Source: Yoonia sp035117555 (GTDB lineage Bacteria; Pseudomonadota; Alphaproteobacteria; Rhodobacterales; Rhodobacteraceae). From it: DNA of 64,000 bases. The DNA lies in contig NZ_JAYKPK010000008.1 in NCBI RefSeq assembly GCF_035117555.1, forward strand, positions 147,980 to 211,979, given 5' to 3'. Positions 26,201 through 34,370 of the stretch are shown here, piece after piece. The position numbers and the translations under genes are program-made. A model generated the notes under the pieces. The model had not been told where the DNA came from and did not search any database. It saw nothing but the letters and a program-made list of their open reading frames with translations. The stretch's first letter is position 1. The number at the start of each line of letters is the position of its first letter.

Positions 26201-26639
26201 CACGGTGCTGGGCCTTGCGCCGCTGCTCTATGAAGGATCGACGCAGGCGGAATTCCTGAAACCCACGGTGGTGACGTTGGTCTTTGGTCTGGGGTTTGGG
26301 ATGGTTCTGGTGTTGTTGGTGGTGCCTGCGATCATGGCGATGCAGGCCGATATCGCGCGGCAGATGCAGGCGGCGCGGCGGGCTTTGCGCGGGCGGCGGA
26401 TGGCGATGGTGCTGCCTGCGGCGCTGGGCGTTCTGGTTGCGGCGATCCTGTTTGGTGCGCTGGTGCTGCCGTTGGTGCTGACCGGCGCGCCTTGGGCACC
26501 GATGCTGGCGGCACTGCCATTTCTGGCCGGTGGTTTTGGCCCGGCACTGGCGGTCTTCATGCTGGCGATGTTGGTGATGATGGTGGTGATCTATGCGGTC
26601 GCTATGGCGGGTTTCGCGCTACGGCGTGCGCGGGCCTGA
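23244..26639 (+). CDS. RND efflux pump permease, pump 1
   Basis: The product has 1131 residues, slightly long for the family because of an extended C-terminal membrane end. Two sets of six membrane helices flank two large periplasmic loops. The first helical block ends at about residue 35, the central set begins near residue 335 (I-L-V-R-N-G-L-T-G-L-A-L-V-V-A), and the charged pair G-I-V-V-D-D-A-I-V-V-G in the fourth helix is the proton relay. It uses proton influx to export hydrophobic substrates, which are not identifiable. The gene ends in a motif shared with two other loci. Confidence 0.9.
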   Translation: MATGGDRLTAGAGGLLSYFTRHKTAANLLLVLMLAAGVLAIPNMRAQFFPDVIIDSVSVNVGWSGAGAEDVDAAIVQVLEPVLLAVEGVTGSSSRSTEGSARISLEFEPGYDMDRAAEDVQIAVDGASNLPEDADDPSIRRGGWSDRVTDVVIAGPVGVDQLGRFADEFAIRLFAEGVTQVSVQGVAAPSIIVEVPSLSLIEHDIGIADIAQRIAEETAAAPAGDVSSNARVRTGVARRSAEEIGAIALRSNPDGSTLTIADVANLQVEGIDRDRAYFVRDDPAIMVVVQRSATGDAIGLQRSVERVAAEMQAVLPDGVTVQLTNARAEQITGRLDILVRNGLTGLALVVALLFFFLNARTAFWVAAGIPVAMLAAVALMYVAGITFNMISLFALIITLGIVVDDAIVVGEHADFRVRQLKEPPTVAAENAARRMFSPVFSATITTIIAFFGLVVIGGRFGDLIADIPYTVIVVLIASLVECFLILPNHLSHAIAHSAKDHWYDRPSKYVNRGFDWFRFTLFAPFMALVIRARYPVVALAIVTLAASCAMVIRGDVSWRFFASPEQSQVSGNFAMLPGATRDDTLEMMREMQRATEALGAEYEAEYGINPLLAVIAEIGGNSGRPIAGAENKDADQLGAITIELVDADSRPYSSSAFVTALQESIIQHPMAETVSFRSWGAGPAADGIEVELSGADSTTLKAAAEALKTELAQYAEVSALEDSLSYDKEELVLQLTPQGQALGLSIDGLGRVLRNTLAGIEAASFPDGTRSATIRVELPEAELTADFLNNIQIRTGERTYVPLADVVTVETRSGFSTVRRENGVQLISVTGELDSDDAARATEIQQIIAGDILPRLQSVYGIETTLAGQNEQEQQFLGDATVGLMLVLLGIYLTLAWIFGSWTRPIVVMSIIPFALVGTIWGHYVWQIPMSLFTVVGLIGMVGIIINDSIVLVTTVDEYAAERGLVPAIIDGTVDRLRPVLLTTLTTVLGLAPLLYEGSTQAEFLKPTVVTLVFGLGFGMVLVLLVVPAIMAMQADIARQMQAARRALRGRRMAMVLPAALGVLVAAILFGALVLPLVLTGAPWAPMLAALPFLAGGFGPALAVFMLAMLVMMVVIYAVAMAGFALRRARA

Positions 26640-26675
26640 TGCGGCTGCGCCGCAGTCTCCGACGGGGATATTTAT
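26640..26675. repeat. Hairpin plus GGGGATATTT motif, convergent intergenic
   Basis: A TGCGGC-TGC-GCCGCA hairpin at 26640-26654 is followed by CTCCGACGGGGATATTTAT (to 26675). The second part matches motifs after gshA and after the FAD oxidoreductase gene. It lies between convergent genes, where a two-way terminator is expected. Confidence 0.55.
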
Positions 26676-26694
26676 ACTCTGACGATGCGCGCGC

Positions 26695-27492
26695 TTAGTT
26701 CGCTGTGCAGCCTTGAATATCGACAGCCGTGCCGTCACCCAGCACGGTAAAGCGCAGGGCGGACCGGTCGAGCGCGAAAGGCTGGCCTGAGACATGGACC
26801 ATATCGACCACGGCGGTCAGTTGATTGCCCTGCCGGGTGACCTGCGGTTCAGAGACCCAGACCTGCGGATCGCCCGCCTCGATCACGACAGTTTCCTGCG
26901 CGGCAGTGGGGGCCATGGTGATGGTCGTCGCGAGCTGCAACCCGTCACTGATCGGCGTGACACTGCAGGCAACCGTTCCGACCTGCGCCTCGGTCCGGGT
27001 CAGCGGCCGGTCGCGGAGCGCGGCCAGAATCGCAGGGTCAGAGGCCCCCACCGGCGGCAGCAAGGCGGCGAAATCCAAGGTGACGGGAATGCAGACTTCG
27101 TCACAGACGCCGATTTCGATCTGGCCGCTGATGCCCACCGGCTGGCCATCATCGCCGACTTGCAAGCGCAGCGGGAAAGTCACGCTGTTTTCATAGCCGA
27201 TGGACCGCATGCCGAATGTCTCATAAACTTCGGGCACTGGGAAATGGGGTTGCACGGCGACAATACCAGTGCCTGCAATGGCAAAAGCGGGCGGAATACC
27301 GGTATCGCCCGGGGCGCGCCAATAGGTTTTCCAGCCTTCGGCCAGATCGATCCGCAAGGCGGCGACGTGGGTGCCATCGGCCTCGCGCCAGCCGGGCAGG
27401 ACGGTGACCGAAGCCAGGTCACCGACAGCTTGACCAAAGCTCAGGGATGGCAGGCAAGACAGGGCCAGAGTGATCAGCAGATTTTTGCGCAT
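26695..27492 (-). CDS. DsbD N-terminal-domain protein, secreted
   Basis: The product has 265 residues. A signal peptide ends near S-L-S-F-G-Q. The rest matches the N-terminal (alpha) domain of DsbD: L-R-I-D-L-A-E-G-W-K-T-Y-W-R-A-P-G-D-T-G, then G-V-C-D-E-V-C-I-P-V with the paired Cys. There is no membrane or thioredoxin domain, so this protein would need a separate electron source in the inner membrane. It should handle disulfides in the periplasm. The ATG at 27492 was chosen over an upstream frame. It diverges from yqgE. Confidence 0.82.
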   Translation of the reverse strand: MRKNLLITLALSCLPSLSFGQAVGDLASVTVLPGWREADGTHVAALRIDLAEGWKTYWRAPGDTGIPPAFAIAGTGIVAVQPHFPVPEVYETFGMRSIGYENSVTFPLRLQVGDDGQPVGISGQIEIGVCDEVCIPVTLDFAALLPPVGASDPAILAALRDRPLTRTEAQVGTVACSVTPISDGLQLATTITMAPTAAQETVVIEAGDPQVWVSEPQVTRQGNQLTAVVDMVHVSGQPFALDRSALRFTVLGDGTAVDIQGCTAN

Positions 27493-27595
27493 AGGTCTAT
27501 TTGGGCGATTCCGGCTGACATGAAAAGTCACGATTGGGCGATTGACTGACACGTGCCGCCTTGCACCTGATCGGTGGGGCCACCATTGTACGAGG

Positions 27596-28165
27596 ATGGA
27601 ACTGACCGCCACCTCGCTTGCCGGAAAGCTGCTGATCGCGATGCCGGATATGTCTGATCCGCGTTTTGCGCGCGCTGTCATCTATCTTTGCGCCCATTCC
27701 GAGGACGGCGGGATGGGGGTGATCATCAACAAACCGCAGCGCCAGATCCGCTTTCCCGATCTGCTGGATCAGATGGAGATCCCGCATGGCGCGGATGCCC
27801 CCGATCTTGCGGTGCATTTCGGCGGGCCGGTGGAACCCGGTCGCGGCTTTGTGCTGCATTCGGGTGATTACCAATCCGGGCTGGGCACGCTGGAGGCGGC
27901 GGAGGGCGTCGGCATGACCGCCACGCTGGATGTGCTGGAAGACATTGCCGCCGGGCGTGGGCCGCAACAGGCGTTTCTGGCTTTGGGCTATGCCGGCTGG
28001 GGGCCGGGGCAGTTGGAAAATGAGATCAGGCAGAATGGCTGGCTGACCTGTGACGCCGATGCCGGGATCATCTTTGGTCTGGCGAATGAGGATAAATGGG
28101 CAGGTGCGCTGAAACTTCTCGGGATTGACCCGGTGCTGTTGTCGTCCACCGCAGGCCATGCCTAG
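27596..28165 (+). CDS. YqgE/AlgH family protein
   Basis: The product has 189 residues, the family length. It opens with L-A-G-K-L-L-I-A-M-P-D-M-S-D-P-R-F and has G-M-G-V-I-I-N-K-P near residue 40, F-G-G-P-V-E-P-G-R-G-F near residue 75 and L-G-Y-A-G-W-G-P-G-Q-L-E near residue 125. YqgE is widespread and still without a defined biochemical role; AlgH was once proposed as an alginate regulator. It overlaps the convergent TlpA gene by four bases. Confidence 0.93.
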   Translation: MELTATSLAGKLLIAMPDMSDPRFARAVIYLCAHSEDGGMGVIINKPQRQIRFPDLLDQMEIPHGADAPDLAVHFGGPVEPGRGFVLHSGDYQSGLGTLEAAEGVGMTATLDVLEDIAAGRGPQQAFLALGYAGWGPGQLENEIRQNGWLTCDADAGIIFGLANEDKWAGALKLLGIDPVLLSSTAGHA

Positions 28166-28722
28166 GCCGGATCATCCAGCAGTGCCGTGAGGATCGCCAC
28201 AGCGCTGGGGCTGGACCAATCCGCCTCGCCCTGCATCCGGGCAATTTCCATGCCATCAGGATCGAGGATCACCGTCACCGGCAGGCCGAGCACGCCCATG
28301 GCGCGGGCGAATCTTTGGCGCGGATCGATGTGCAATGGCAGATTGTCGACGCCGATTTCTTGAAAAAACCGTTCCATCGCAGGCTGCGGGTTTGGACCGA
28401 CAGCGACAGTCACGACCGCGAAATCATCGCCGCCAAGGTCGCTTTGCAAAGCCGACAGATGCGGCATTTCCACCCGGCAGGGCGCGCACCATGTCGCCCA
28501 GAAGTTCAGCACGACATAGCGGCCTTCCAAATCGGCCAGCGTCATTTCGGTGCCGTCTTCGCTGGTGAACGCCTCCTCCGTTGTCGCAACCGGGGCAGGA
28601 TGGAACACCAGTTTGCGCATCTCGCCTTCCCGCAGGTCTGCGATATCGGCGCTCTGTGCTGTGCCAAGGTTTGCAACACCCAGCAGGGCCGTATAAAGCA
28701 GGGCTGACAGTAACTTTCGCAT
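28162..28722 (-). CDS. TlpA-family secreted thioredoxin
   Basis: The product has 186 residues. A signal peptide (L-L-S-A-L-L-Y-T-A-L-L-G-V-A-N-L) is followed by a thioredoxin fold. The active site is W-C-A-P-C in N-F-W-A-T-W-C-A-P-C-R-V-E-M-P, the TlpA pattern. Such proteins reduce disulfides in the periplasm, often for cytochrome c or oxidase assembly. It diverges from argH, with only 13 bases between starts, and is convergent with yqgE. The DsbD-N protein nearby has a related role, but the two are not in one operon. Confidence 0.88.
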   Translation of the reverse strand: MRKLLSALLYTALLGVANLGTAQSADIADLREGEMRKLVFHPAPVATTEEAFTSEDGTEMTLADLEGRYVVLNFWATWCAPCRVEMPHLSALQSDLGGDDFAVVTVAVGPNPQPAMERFFQEIGVDNLPLHIDPRQRFARAMGVLGLPVTVILDPDGMEIARMQGEADWSSPSAVAILTALLDDPA

Positions 28723-28735
28723 GGGCGCTTCCTTT

Positions 28736-30124
28736 ATGACCGACAACGCAAACTCGATGTGGGGCGGCCGCTTTGCCGCCGGACCGGACGCGATCATGGA
28801 GGCAATCAATGCCTCGATCGGATACGACCGCCGCCTTGCCCCGCAAGACATCGCTGGTTCGCGTGCCCATGCCGCCATGTTGGCCGCCTGTGGCATCATT
28901 TCAGATACAGATGCGGATGCGATCAGGGAAGGCCTTCTCACCGTATTGTCAGAGATTGAAACTGGGGATTTCCCGTTCTCGACCGCCCTTGAAGACATCC
29001 ACATGAATGTGGAAGCGCGCTTGCGCGCGCTGATCGGCGAACCGGCAGGGCGGTTGCACACCGCACGGTCGCGCAATGATCAGGTCGCCGTCGATTTCCG
29101 GCTCTGGGTGCGCGATCAATGCGATCAGGCGGATGCGGCTTTGGCGGCTTTGCAGCAATCTTTGTTAGGTCAGGCAGAGGCGGGCGCAGATTGGGTCATG
29201 CCCGGTTTCACCCATCTGCAAACCGCCCAGCCGGTGACTTGGGGCCACCATATGTTGGCCTATGTCGAAATGCTGGCGCGGGATCGCAGCCGTTTCGCCG
29301 ATGCGCGCAAACGCATGAACCAATCGCCTTTGGGGGCTGCGGCCCTTGCTGGCACATCGTTCCCGATTGACCGCGACATGACGGCGCAGGCCTTGGGCTT
29401 TGACGCACCGATGGGCAATTCGCTGGATGCCGTCAGCGACCGCGATTTCGCGCTGGAGTTTCTGGCCGCCAGCAGCATCTGCGCCATGCATCTGAGCCGG
29501 TTGGCCGAAGAACTGGTGATCTGGTCATCGGCGCAGTTCCGGTTCGTGAAGATGTCGGATAAATGGTCCACCGGGTCATCAATCATGCCGCAAAAGCGCA
29601 ACCCCGATGCGGCAGAACTGATCCGCGCCAAGATTGGCCGGATTTTCGGGGCCAATGTGGCGCTGACGATGGTGATGAAGGGTCTGCCCTTGGCCTATTC
29701 CAAGGATATGCAGGAAGATAAGGAACAGACCTTTGATGCCGCCGACAGCCTGATGCTGGCCTTGGCCGCAATGACCGGGATGGTCGCCGATATGACCGCC
29801 AACCGCGATAATCTGAAGGCCGCAGCCAGCAGCGGATTTTCCACCGCCACGGATCTCGCCGATTGGCTGGTGCGTGAACTCGGCCTGCCGTTCCGCGAGG
29901 CGCATCATGTGACCGGGTCGCTGGTCGCCTTGGCGGAATCCAAAAGCTGCGATCTGCCGGATCTGACCCTGGCGGATATGCAGGGCGTTCACGATGCGAT
30001 CAGGGCGGATGTGTTCGACGTGTTGGGGGTTGAAAATTCGGTCGCGTCGCGGATGAGTTACGGCGGCACGGCCCCCGCTCAGGTGCGCGCGCAGATCGCT
30101 GGCTGGAGAAAGGTTCTGTCATGA
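28736..30124 (+). CDS. argH: Argininosuccinate lyase
   Basis: The product has 462 residues and splits argininosuccinate into arginine and fumarate. It is a member of the fumarase/aspartase superfamily; the signature G-S-S-I-M-P-Q-K-R-N-P is near residue 281, and M-W-G-G-R-F and T-A-R-S-R-N-D-Q-V give the substrate loops. The ATG at 28736 is used because M-T-D-N-A-N-S-M-W-G-G matches the family; the frame opens five codons earlier. It is followed by two tiny genes in ATGA overlaps and then lysA, an amino acid cluster. Confidence 0.95.
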   Translation: MTDNANSMWGGRFAAGPDAIMEAINASIGYDRRLAPQDIAGSRAHAAMLAACGIISDTDADAIREGLLTVLSEIETGDFPFSTALEDIHMNVEARLRALIGEPAGRLHTARSRNDQVAVDFRLWVRDQCDQADAALAALQQSLLGQAEAGADWVMPGFTHLQTAQPVTWGHHMLAYVEMLARDRSRFADARKRMNQSPLGAAALAGTSFPIDRDMTAQALGFDAPMGNSLDAVSDRDFALEFLAASSICAMHLSRLAEELVIWSSAQFRFVKMSDKWSTGSSIMPQKRNPDAAELIRAKIGRIFGANVALTMVMKGLPLAYSKDMQEDKEQTFDAADSLMLALAAMTGMVADMTANRDNLKAAASSGFSTATDLADWLVRELGLPFREAHHVTGSLVALAESKSCDLPDLTLADMQGVHDAIRADVFDVLGVENSVASRMSYGGTAPAQVRAQIAGWRKVLS

Positions 30125-30222
30125 AATACTTCGCATTGATTGCTGTGCTGACAGCACTTGCCGCCTGCGGGGCGGATGGCGCGCCAATACCGCCAAGTGC
30201 GAATGCGGAGGTGGGGCAATGA
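30121..30222 (+). CDS. Small lipoprotein, 33 residues
   Basis: The gene fits between argH and the DUF2834 gene, with ATGA overlaps at both ends. The product has a hydrophobic signal and the lipobox L-A-A-C, with lipidation expected at Cys16, leaving a mature peptide of about 18 residues rich in Gly, Ala and Pro. Comparable tiny lipoproteins often follow argH in this order and their function is unknown. Confidence 0.7.
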   Translation: MKYFALIAVLTALAACGADGAPIPPSANAEVGQ

Positions 30223-30536
30223 TCCGCAATCTTTGGCTGCTGCTGGCGATCTGGGGCACGATCCACCCGATGTATTATTTCATCGGCTGGTTCAACGCGA
30301 ACACCTGGGACATCATGGCGATGGTGGATGCCTGGCATGCCAACCTGGCGACCAGCGGGCTGGTCTGGGATCTGACAATCGCTGCGATCACCCTGACGAT
30401 CTGGGCGATTTATGAAGGGGTGTCGCGCAAGAATTACCTGAGCCTGTTGGCCGTGCCCGCGACCTTCATGATCGGTGTCAGTTGTGGTCTGCCATTGTAT
30501 CTGTATTTACGCAGCCGCCCCGGTTTCGCCCGTTAG
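30219..30536 (+). CDS. DUF2834 family membrane protein
   Basis: The product has 105 residues with three membrane helices. The family pattern is present: I-H-P-M-Y-Y-F-I-G-W-F near residue 15, V-W-D-L-T-I-A-A-I-T-L-T-I-W in the second helix, and G-L-P-L-Y-L-Y-L-R in the last. No role is established. It overlaps the upstream lipoprotein by ATGA and precedes lysA by nine bases. Confidence 0.83.
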   Translation: MIRNLWLLLAIWGTIHPMYYFIGWFNANTWDIMAMVDAWHANLATSGLVWDLTIAAITLTIWAIYEGVSRKNYLSLLAVPATFMIGVSCGLPLYLYLRSRPGFAR

Positions 30537-30545
30537 GACCTCGCT

Positions 30546-31814
30546 TTGGATCATTTTCTCTATCGTAACGGCGCGCTTTACGCCGAGGATGTGCCGCTGG
30601 CCGAGATTGCCGCCGCAGTTGGCACGCCGTTCTATGTCTATTCCACCGCGACACTGACGCGGCATTTTCAGCTGTTCGATGATGCCTTGGGCTTTGCCGA
30701 TCATCTGGTGTGCTTTGCGATGAAATCTTTGTCCAATCAGGCGGTTCTGCGGGTGCTGGCGCAGGCCGGTGCGGGCATGGATGTTGTATCTGGCGGGGAA
30801 TATCTGCGCGCCAAGGCGGCGGGTGTGCCGGGCGATAAGATCGTCTTTTCCGGCGTCGGTAAAACGGCGGATGAAATGCGCCTCGCCTTGGAAGGCGGCA
30901 TCCGCCAGTTCAACGTCGAAAGCGAGCCCGAGATGATTGCGCTCGATGCTGTTGCGCAATCATTGGGCGTGATTGCCCCGATCACCTTGCGCATCAACCC
31001 CGATGTCGATGCCAAGACGCACGCCAAGATCGCCACTGGCAAATCGGAAAACAAATTCGGCATCCCGATTTCGCGCGCGCGTCAGGTTTATGCGCTGGCT
31101 GCAACCCTGAAGGGGCTGAAGGTCATCGGCATCGACGTGCATATCGGGTCGCAACTGACCGATCTTGCCCCGTTCGAGGCGGCCTATGCCAAAGTCGCCG
31201 AACTGACCGAAGTGTTGCGCGCTGACGGGCATGAGATCACCCGGCTTGATCTGGGTGGCGGGTTGGGCATTCCCTATGCGCGGTCGAACGAGGCACCGCC
31301 GCTGCCGTCGGATTATGGCGCGATGATCGAACGCACGCTCGGTCATCTGGGCTGTGAGATCGAGATTGAACCGGGCCGCCTGATTTCCGGCAATGCCGGG
31401 CTGATGGTGGCCTCGGTCATCTATGTCAAATCCGGCGAAGACCGCGATTTCCTGATCCTTGATGGGGCCATGAATGATCTGATCCGGCCTGCGATGTATG
31501 ATGCCTGGCATGATATCGTCCCGGTGGTGGAACCTGCGCCGGGCACGGCACAGGCGCGCTATGATATCGTCGGTCCGGTCTGCGAAAGCGGCGACACTTT
31601 TGCCAAAGGGCGCGAGATCCCGCCGATGCAGGCGGGCGATCTGGTCGCTTTCCGGTCAGCCGGGGCCTATGGTGCGGTGATGGCATCGGAATACAACTCA
31701 CGCCCGCTGATCCCCGAAGTGCTGGTCAAGGGCGATCAATTTGCAGTTATCCGCAAGCGTCCTAGCTATGAAGAGATGATCGCGCGCGATAGCCTGCCAG
31801 AGTGGCTGGAGTAG
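30546..31814 (+). CDS. lysA: Diaminopimelate decarboxylase, TTG start
   Basis: The product has 422 residues and makes lysine from meso-diaminopimelate with PLP. The PLP lysine sits in F-A-M-K-S-L-S-N near residue 58, the glycine-rich phosphate site is L-D-L-G-G-G-L-G-I-P near residue 235, and E-P-G-R-L near residue 275 is conserved. The start is TTG: Asp-His-Phe-Leu-Tyr-Arg follows directly and is the usual beginning of Roseobacter LysA, and no in-frame ATG lies close by. AGGA precedes it. TTG starts are usually less efficient, which could lower expression. Confidence 0.9.
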   Translation: MDHFLYRNGALYAEDVPLAEIAAAVGTPFYVYSTATLTRHFQLFDDALGFADHLVCFAMKSLSNQAVLRVLAQAGAGMDVVSGGEYLRAKAAGVPGDKIVFSGVGKTADEMRLALEGGIRQFNVESEPEMIALDAVAQSLGVIAPITLRINPDVDAKTHAKIATGKSENKFGIPISRARQVYALAATLKGLKVIGIDVHIGSQLTDLAPFEAAYAKVAELTEVLRADGHEITRLDLGGGLGIPYARSNEAPPLPSDYGAMIERTLGHLGCEIEIEPGRLISGNAGLMVASVIYVKSGEDRDFLILDGAMNDLIRPAMYDAWHDIVPVVEPAPGTAQARYDIVGPVCESGDTFAKGREIPPMQAGDLVAFRSAGAYGAVMASEYNSRPLIPEVLVKGDQFAVIRKRPSYEEMIARDSLPEWLE

Positions 31815-31835
31815 CCCAAACCGCGGAGAGTAACG

Positions 31836-34370
31836 CTGACACAGATCCCCGACCAGATGCGCCATCTGCGCCAGCCTGTCCGCTGGACCCGCATCGGTAT
31901 GGTGGCGGAAAACGTGGTCCGGTGTTTCTGGCCGTTCTGGACGATCCTTTTGCTGGCTTTCGCGCCTTTGATGATGGGCTGGCAGGATATGCTGCCGCTG
32001 GAGGTGGTCTGGGCGCTGACCGCCAGTGTGATCATCGGGCTTGCGGCCACATTGATCATCGGCTGGCGGCGCTTTCACATGCCCAGCACAATCGAGGCTT
32101 TGGCCCGTGTCGATGCCACATTGCCGGGCCGGCCGATTGCGGCAATCAGCGATGTGCAGGCGATTGGCGCGGATGATCCCGCCTCGATTGCCGTATGGCA
32201 GGCCCATGTCACGCGGATGGCGGCGCGCAGTAAATCTGCCCGCGCTGTGGAACCGGACCTGCGGATTGCCGACCGCGATCCTTACGGGCTGCGGTTTATC
32301 GCGGTGTTGTTCTTTGTCGCGGCCTTGCTATTCGGGTCGGTGCTGCGGGTCACTTCGGTCGGTGACATCGTCGCGGGGCCCTCGGCGGCGCTGGCCTCTG
32401 GCCCGGTCTGGGAAGGCTGGGTGGAACCGCCCGCCTATACCGGGCGCCCGACGCTGTATCTCAACGATATTCCTGCTGGCGCATTGCAGGTGCCGGTGGG
32501 CAGCAATGTCACAATCCGGTTTTATGGCGAGGTTGGCGCGCTGCGCCTGACGCAAAGCGTGTCCGATGCCGCGGCAGAGCCGGTGGATGGCCAGCAGCAA
32601 GTCACGATCGACAGATCCGGCACGCTGGCCATTGATGGCCCGGGCAATGTGGTCTGGAATGTCACCGCAATCGCCGATGCCGCGCCGCAGGTCGCGCTGA
32701 CCGCGCCGATCACCGCCGATGCGCTGGGCGAGCTGTCGCAAGCCTTTACCGCCAGCGATGATTACGGCGTGGAAAGTGGCACCGCGACCATCGCGCTGGA
32801 TCTGGCTGCGGTCGAGCGCAGCTATGGCCTTGCCGTTGATCCTGATCCGATTGCCGATCTGGTGCTGGACCTGCCGATGCCCTTCACCGGCGACCGGGCC
32901 GCGTTTGAAGGGTTTCTGGTCGAAAATCTGAGCGAACATCCTTTGGCCAATCTGCCGGTGACCTTGCAGCTCAGCGTCACCGATGCGGCGGGCCAGACGG
33001 CCAGCACTGAGGCGGAGCCGCTGATCCTGCCGGGGCGGCGGTTTTTTCAGCCGGTTGCGCGCGCCGTGATCGAACAGCGCCGCGATCTGCTCTGGTCGCG
33101 CGACAATGCCCGACGTGTCGGGCAATTGCTGCGCGCGATTGCGCATCGGCCCGAGGATATCTTTCCTTCGGAAACCATGTATCTGCGGGTCCGCGCGATC
33201 ATCCGGCAGATGGATGCGATCACTTTGGTCGGTCTGGATGATGACACGCAGGCCGAAATTGCCACAGCACTTTGGGAGCTTGCGATCCAGTTAGAGGAAG
33301 GCAGTCTGGCCGATGCCCGCGAACGTCTGGAACGCGCGCAGGAACGGCTGGCCGAGGCGATGCGCAATGGGGCGTCAGAGGCCGAGATTGCCGAATTGAT
33401 GCAGGAATTGCGCGACGCGACGAATGACTACATGCGCATGCTGGCCGAACAGGCCGAACCCGGCGATGGCACCGATCAGGCGGATAACAGCGGCGAAAGC
33501 ATGGAGCTTTCGATGAACGATCTGCAAGCCATGATGGACCGGATCGAAGAGCTGATGCAGGAAGGCCGGATGGCCGAAGCTCAGGCGCTGATGGAACAGC
33601 TCAACCAGATGATGGAAAATATGCGCGTGACCCAAGGCGAAGGCGGCGATGGCCCACCCAGCCCCGGTCAGCAATCGATGGATGATCTGGCCGATACGTT
33701 GCGCGAGCAGCAGGGGCTGTCGGACGAGGCGTTCCGCGATCTGCAGGACCGCGCCGATGGCAGCGGGCAAGGCCAGCAGGATGGCCAGCAAGGCCAAGGG
33801 CAGGATCAGCCGGGCCAAGGGCAGGGTCAAGGCAATGAGCCTGGTGATCAGGGCGGATCTGGTCCGGGCGATAACCAGAGCGGTCTGACCGACCGCCAGC
33901 AGGCGCTGCGGCAGGAATTACAACGTCAACGCGACGGGTTGCCCAATTTGCCGGGTGAAGCCGGTGACACGACGCGGCAATCGCTCGATCGGGCCGAAGG
34001 TGCGATGGAAGGGGCGGAAGAGGCCCTGCGCGGCGGCGATCTGGCCGAGGCGATTGACCGTCAGGCCGAAGCGATGGATGCCTTGCGCGACGGGATGCGC
34101 GAATTGGGTCAGGCCATGGCCGAAGCCCAGACTGGTCAGGATGGCGAAGATGGTGAAGCCGCGGGCAATGCCGTGCCGGGCCAGCGCGACCCGTTGGGCC
34201 GCGAGGCGGGCGATACCGGCCAGATGGGCAGAGACCAGAATATGTTGGGCAACACCGATACCAACCGCCGCGCGGCGGAATTGCTGGATGAAATCCGTCG
34301 TCGGTCGGCTGAACAGGAAAGACCCGAGGTGGAACGCGACTATCTGCGCCGCTTGCTGGGTCAGTTCTAG
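31836..34370 (+). CDS. TIGR02302 family membrane protein (DUF4175)
   Basis: The product has 837 residues from the ATG at 31857. The N-terminus has two membrane helices (T-I-L-L-L-A-F-A-P-L, then A-A-T-L-I-I-G) and a third near residue 150. The middle is beta-rich, with P-P-A-Y-T-G-R-P-T-L-Y. The C-terminal half is alpha-helical, with M-Q-E-L-R-D-A-T-N-D-Y-M-R-M-L-A and long Gln/Gly/Asp-rich low-complexity runs. A GGAGAG site at 31825-31830 lies five bases before an in-frame CTG at 31836, much better placed than for the ATG, so translation may begin there. Function unknown; presumably an envelope protein. Confidence 0.82.
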   Translation: MTQIPDQMRHLRQPVRWTRIGMVAENVVRCFWPFWTILLLAFAPLMMGWQDMLPLEVVWALTASVIIGLAATLIIGWRRFHMPSTIEALARVDATLPGRPIAAISDVQAIGADDPASIAVWQAHVTRMAARSKSARAVEPDLRIADRDPYGLRFIAVLFFVAALLFGSVLRVTSVGDIVAGPSAALASGPVWEGWVEPPAYTGRPTLYLNDIPAGALQVPVGSNVTIRFYGEVGALRLTQSVSDAAAEPVDGQQQVTIDRSGTLAIDGPGNVVWNVTAIADAAPQVALTAPITADALGELSQAFTASDDYGVESGTATIALDLAAVERSYGLAVDPDPIADLVLDLPMPFTGDRAAFEGFLVENLSEHPLANLPVTLQLSVTDAAGQTASTEAEPLILPGRRFFQPVARAVIEQRRDLLWSRDNARRVGQLLRAIAHRPEDIFPSETMYLRVRAIIRQMDAITLVGLDDDTQAEIATALWELAIQLEEGSLADARERLERAQERLAEAMRNGASEAEIAELMQELRDATNDYMRMLAEQAEPGDGTDQADNSGESMELSMNDLQAMMDRIEELMQEGRMAEAQALMEQLNQMMENMRVTQGEGGDGPPSPGQQSMDDLADTLREQQGLSDEAFRDLQDRADGSGQGQQDGQQGQGQDQPGQGQGQGNEPGDQGGSGPGDNQSGLTDRQQALRQELQRQRDGLPNLPGEAGDTTRQSLDRAEGAMEGAEEALRGGDLAEAIDRQAEAMDALRDGMRELGQAMAEAQTGQDGEDGEAAGNAVPGQRDPLGREAGDTGQMGRDQNMLGNTDTNRRAAELLDEIRRRSAEQERPEVERDYLRRLLGQF

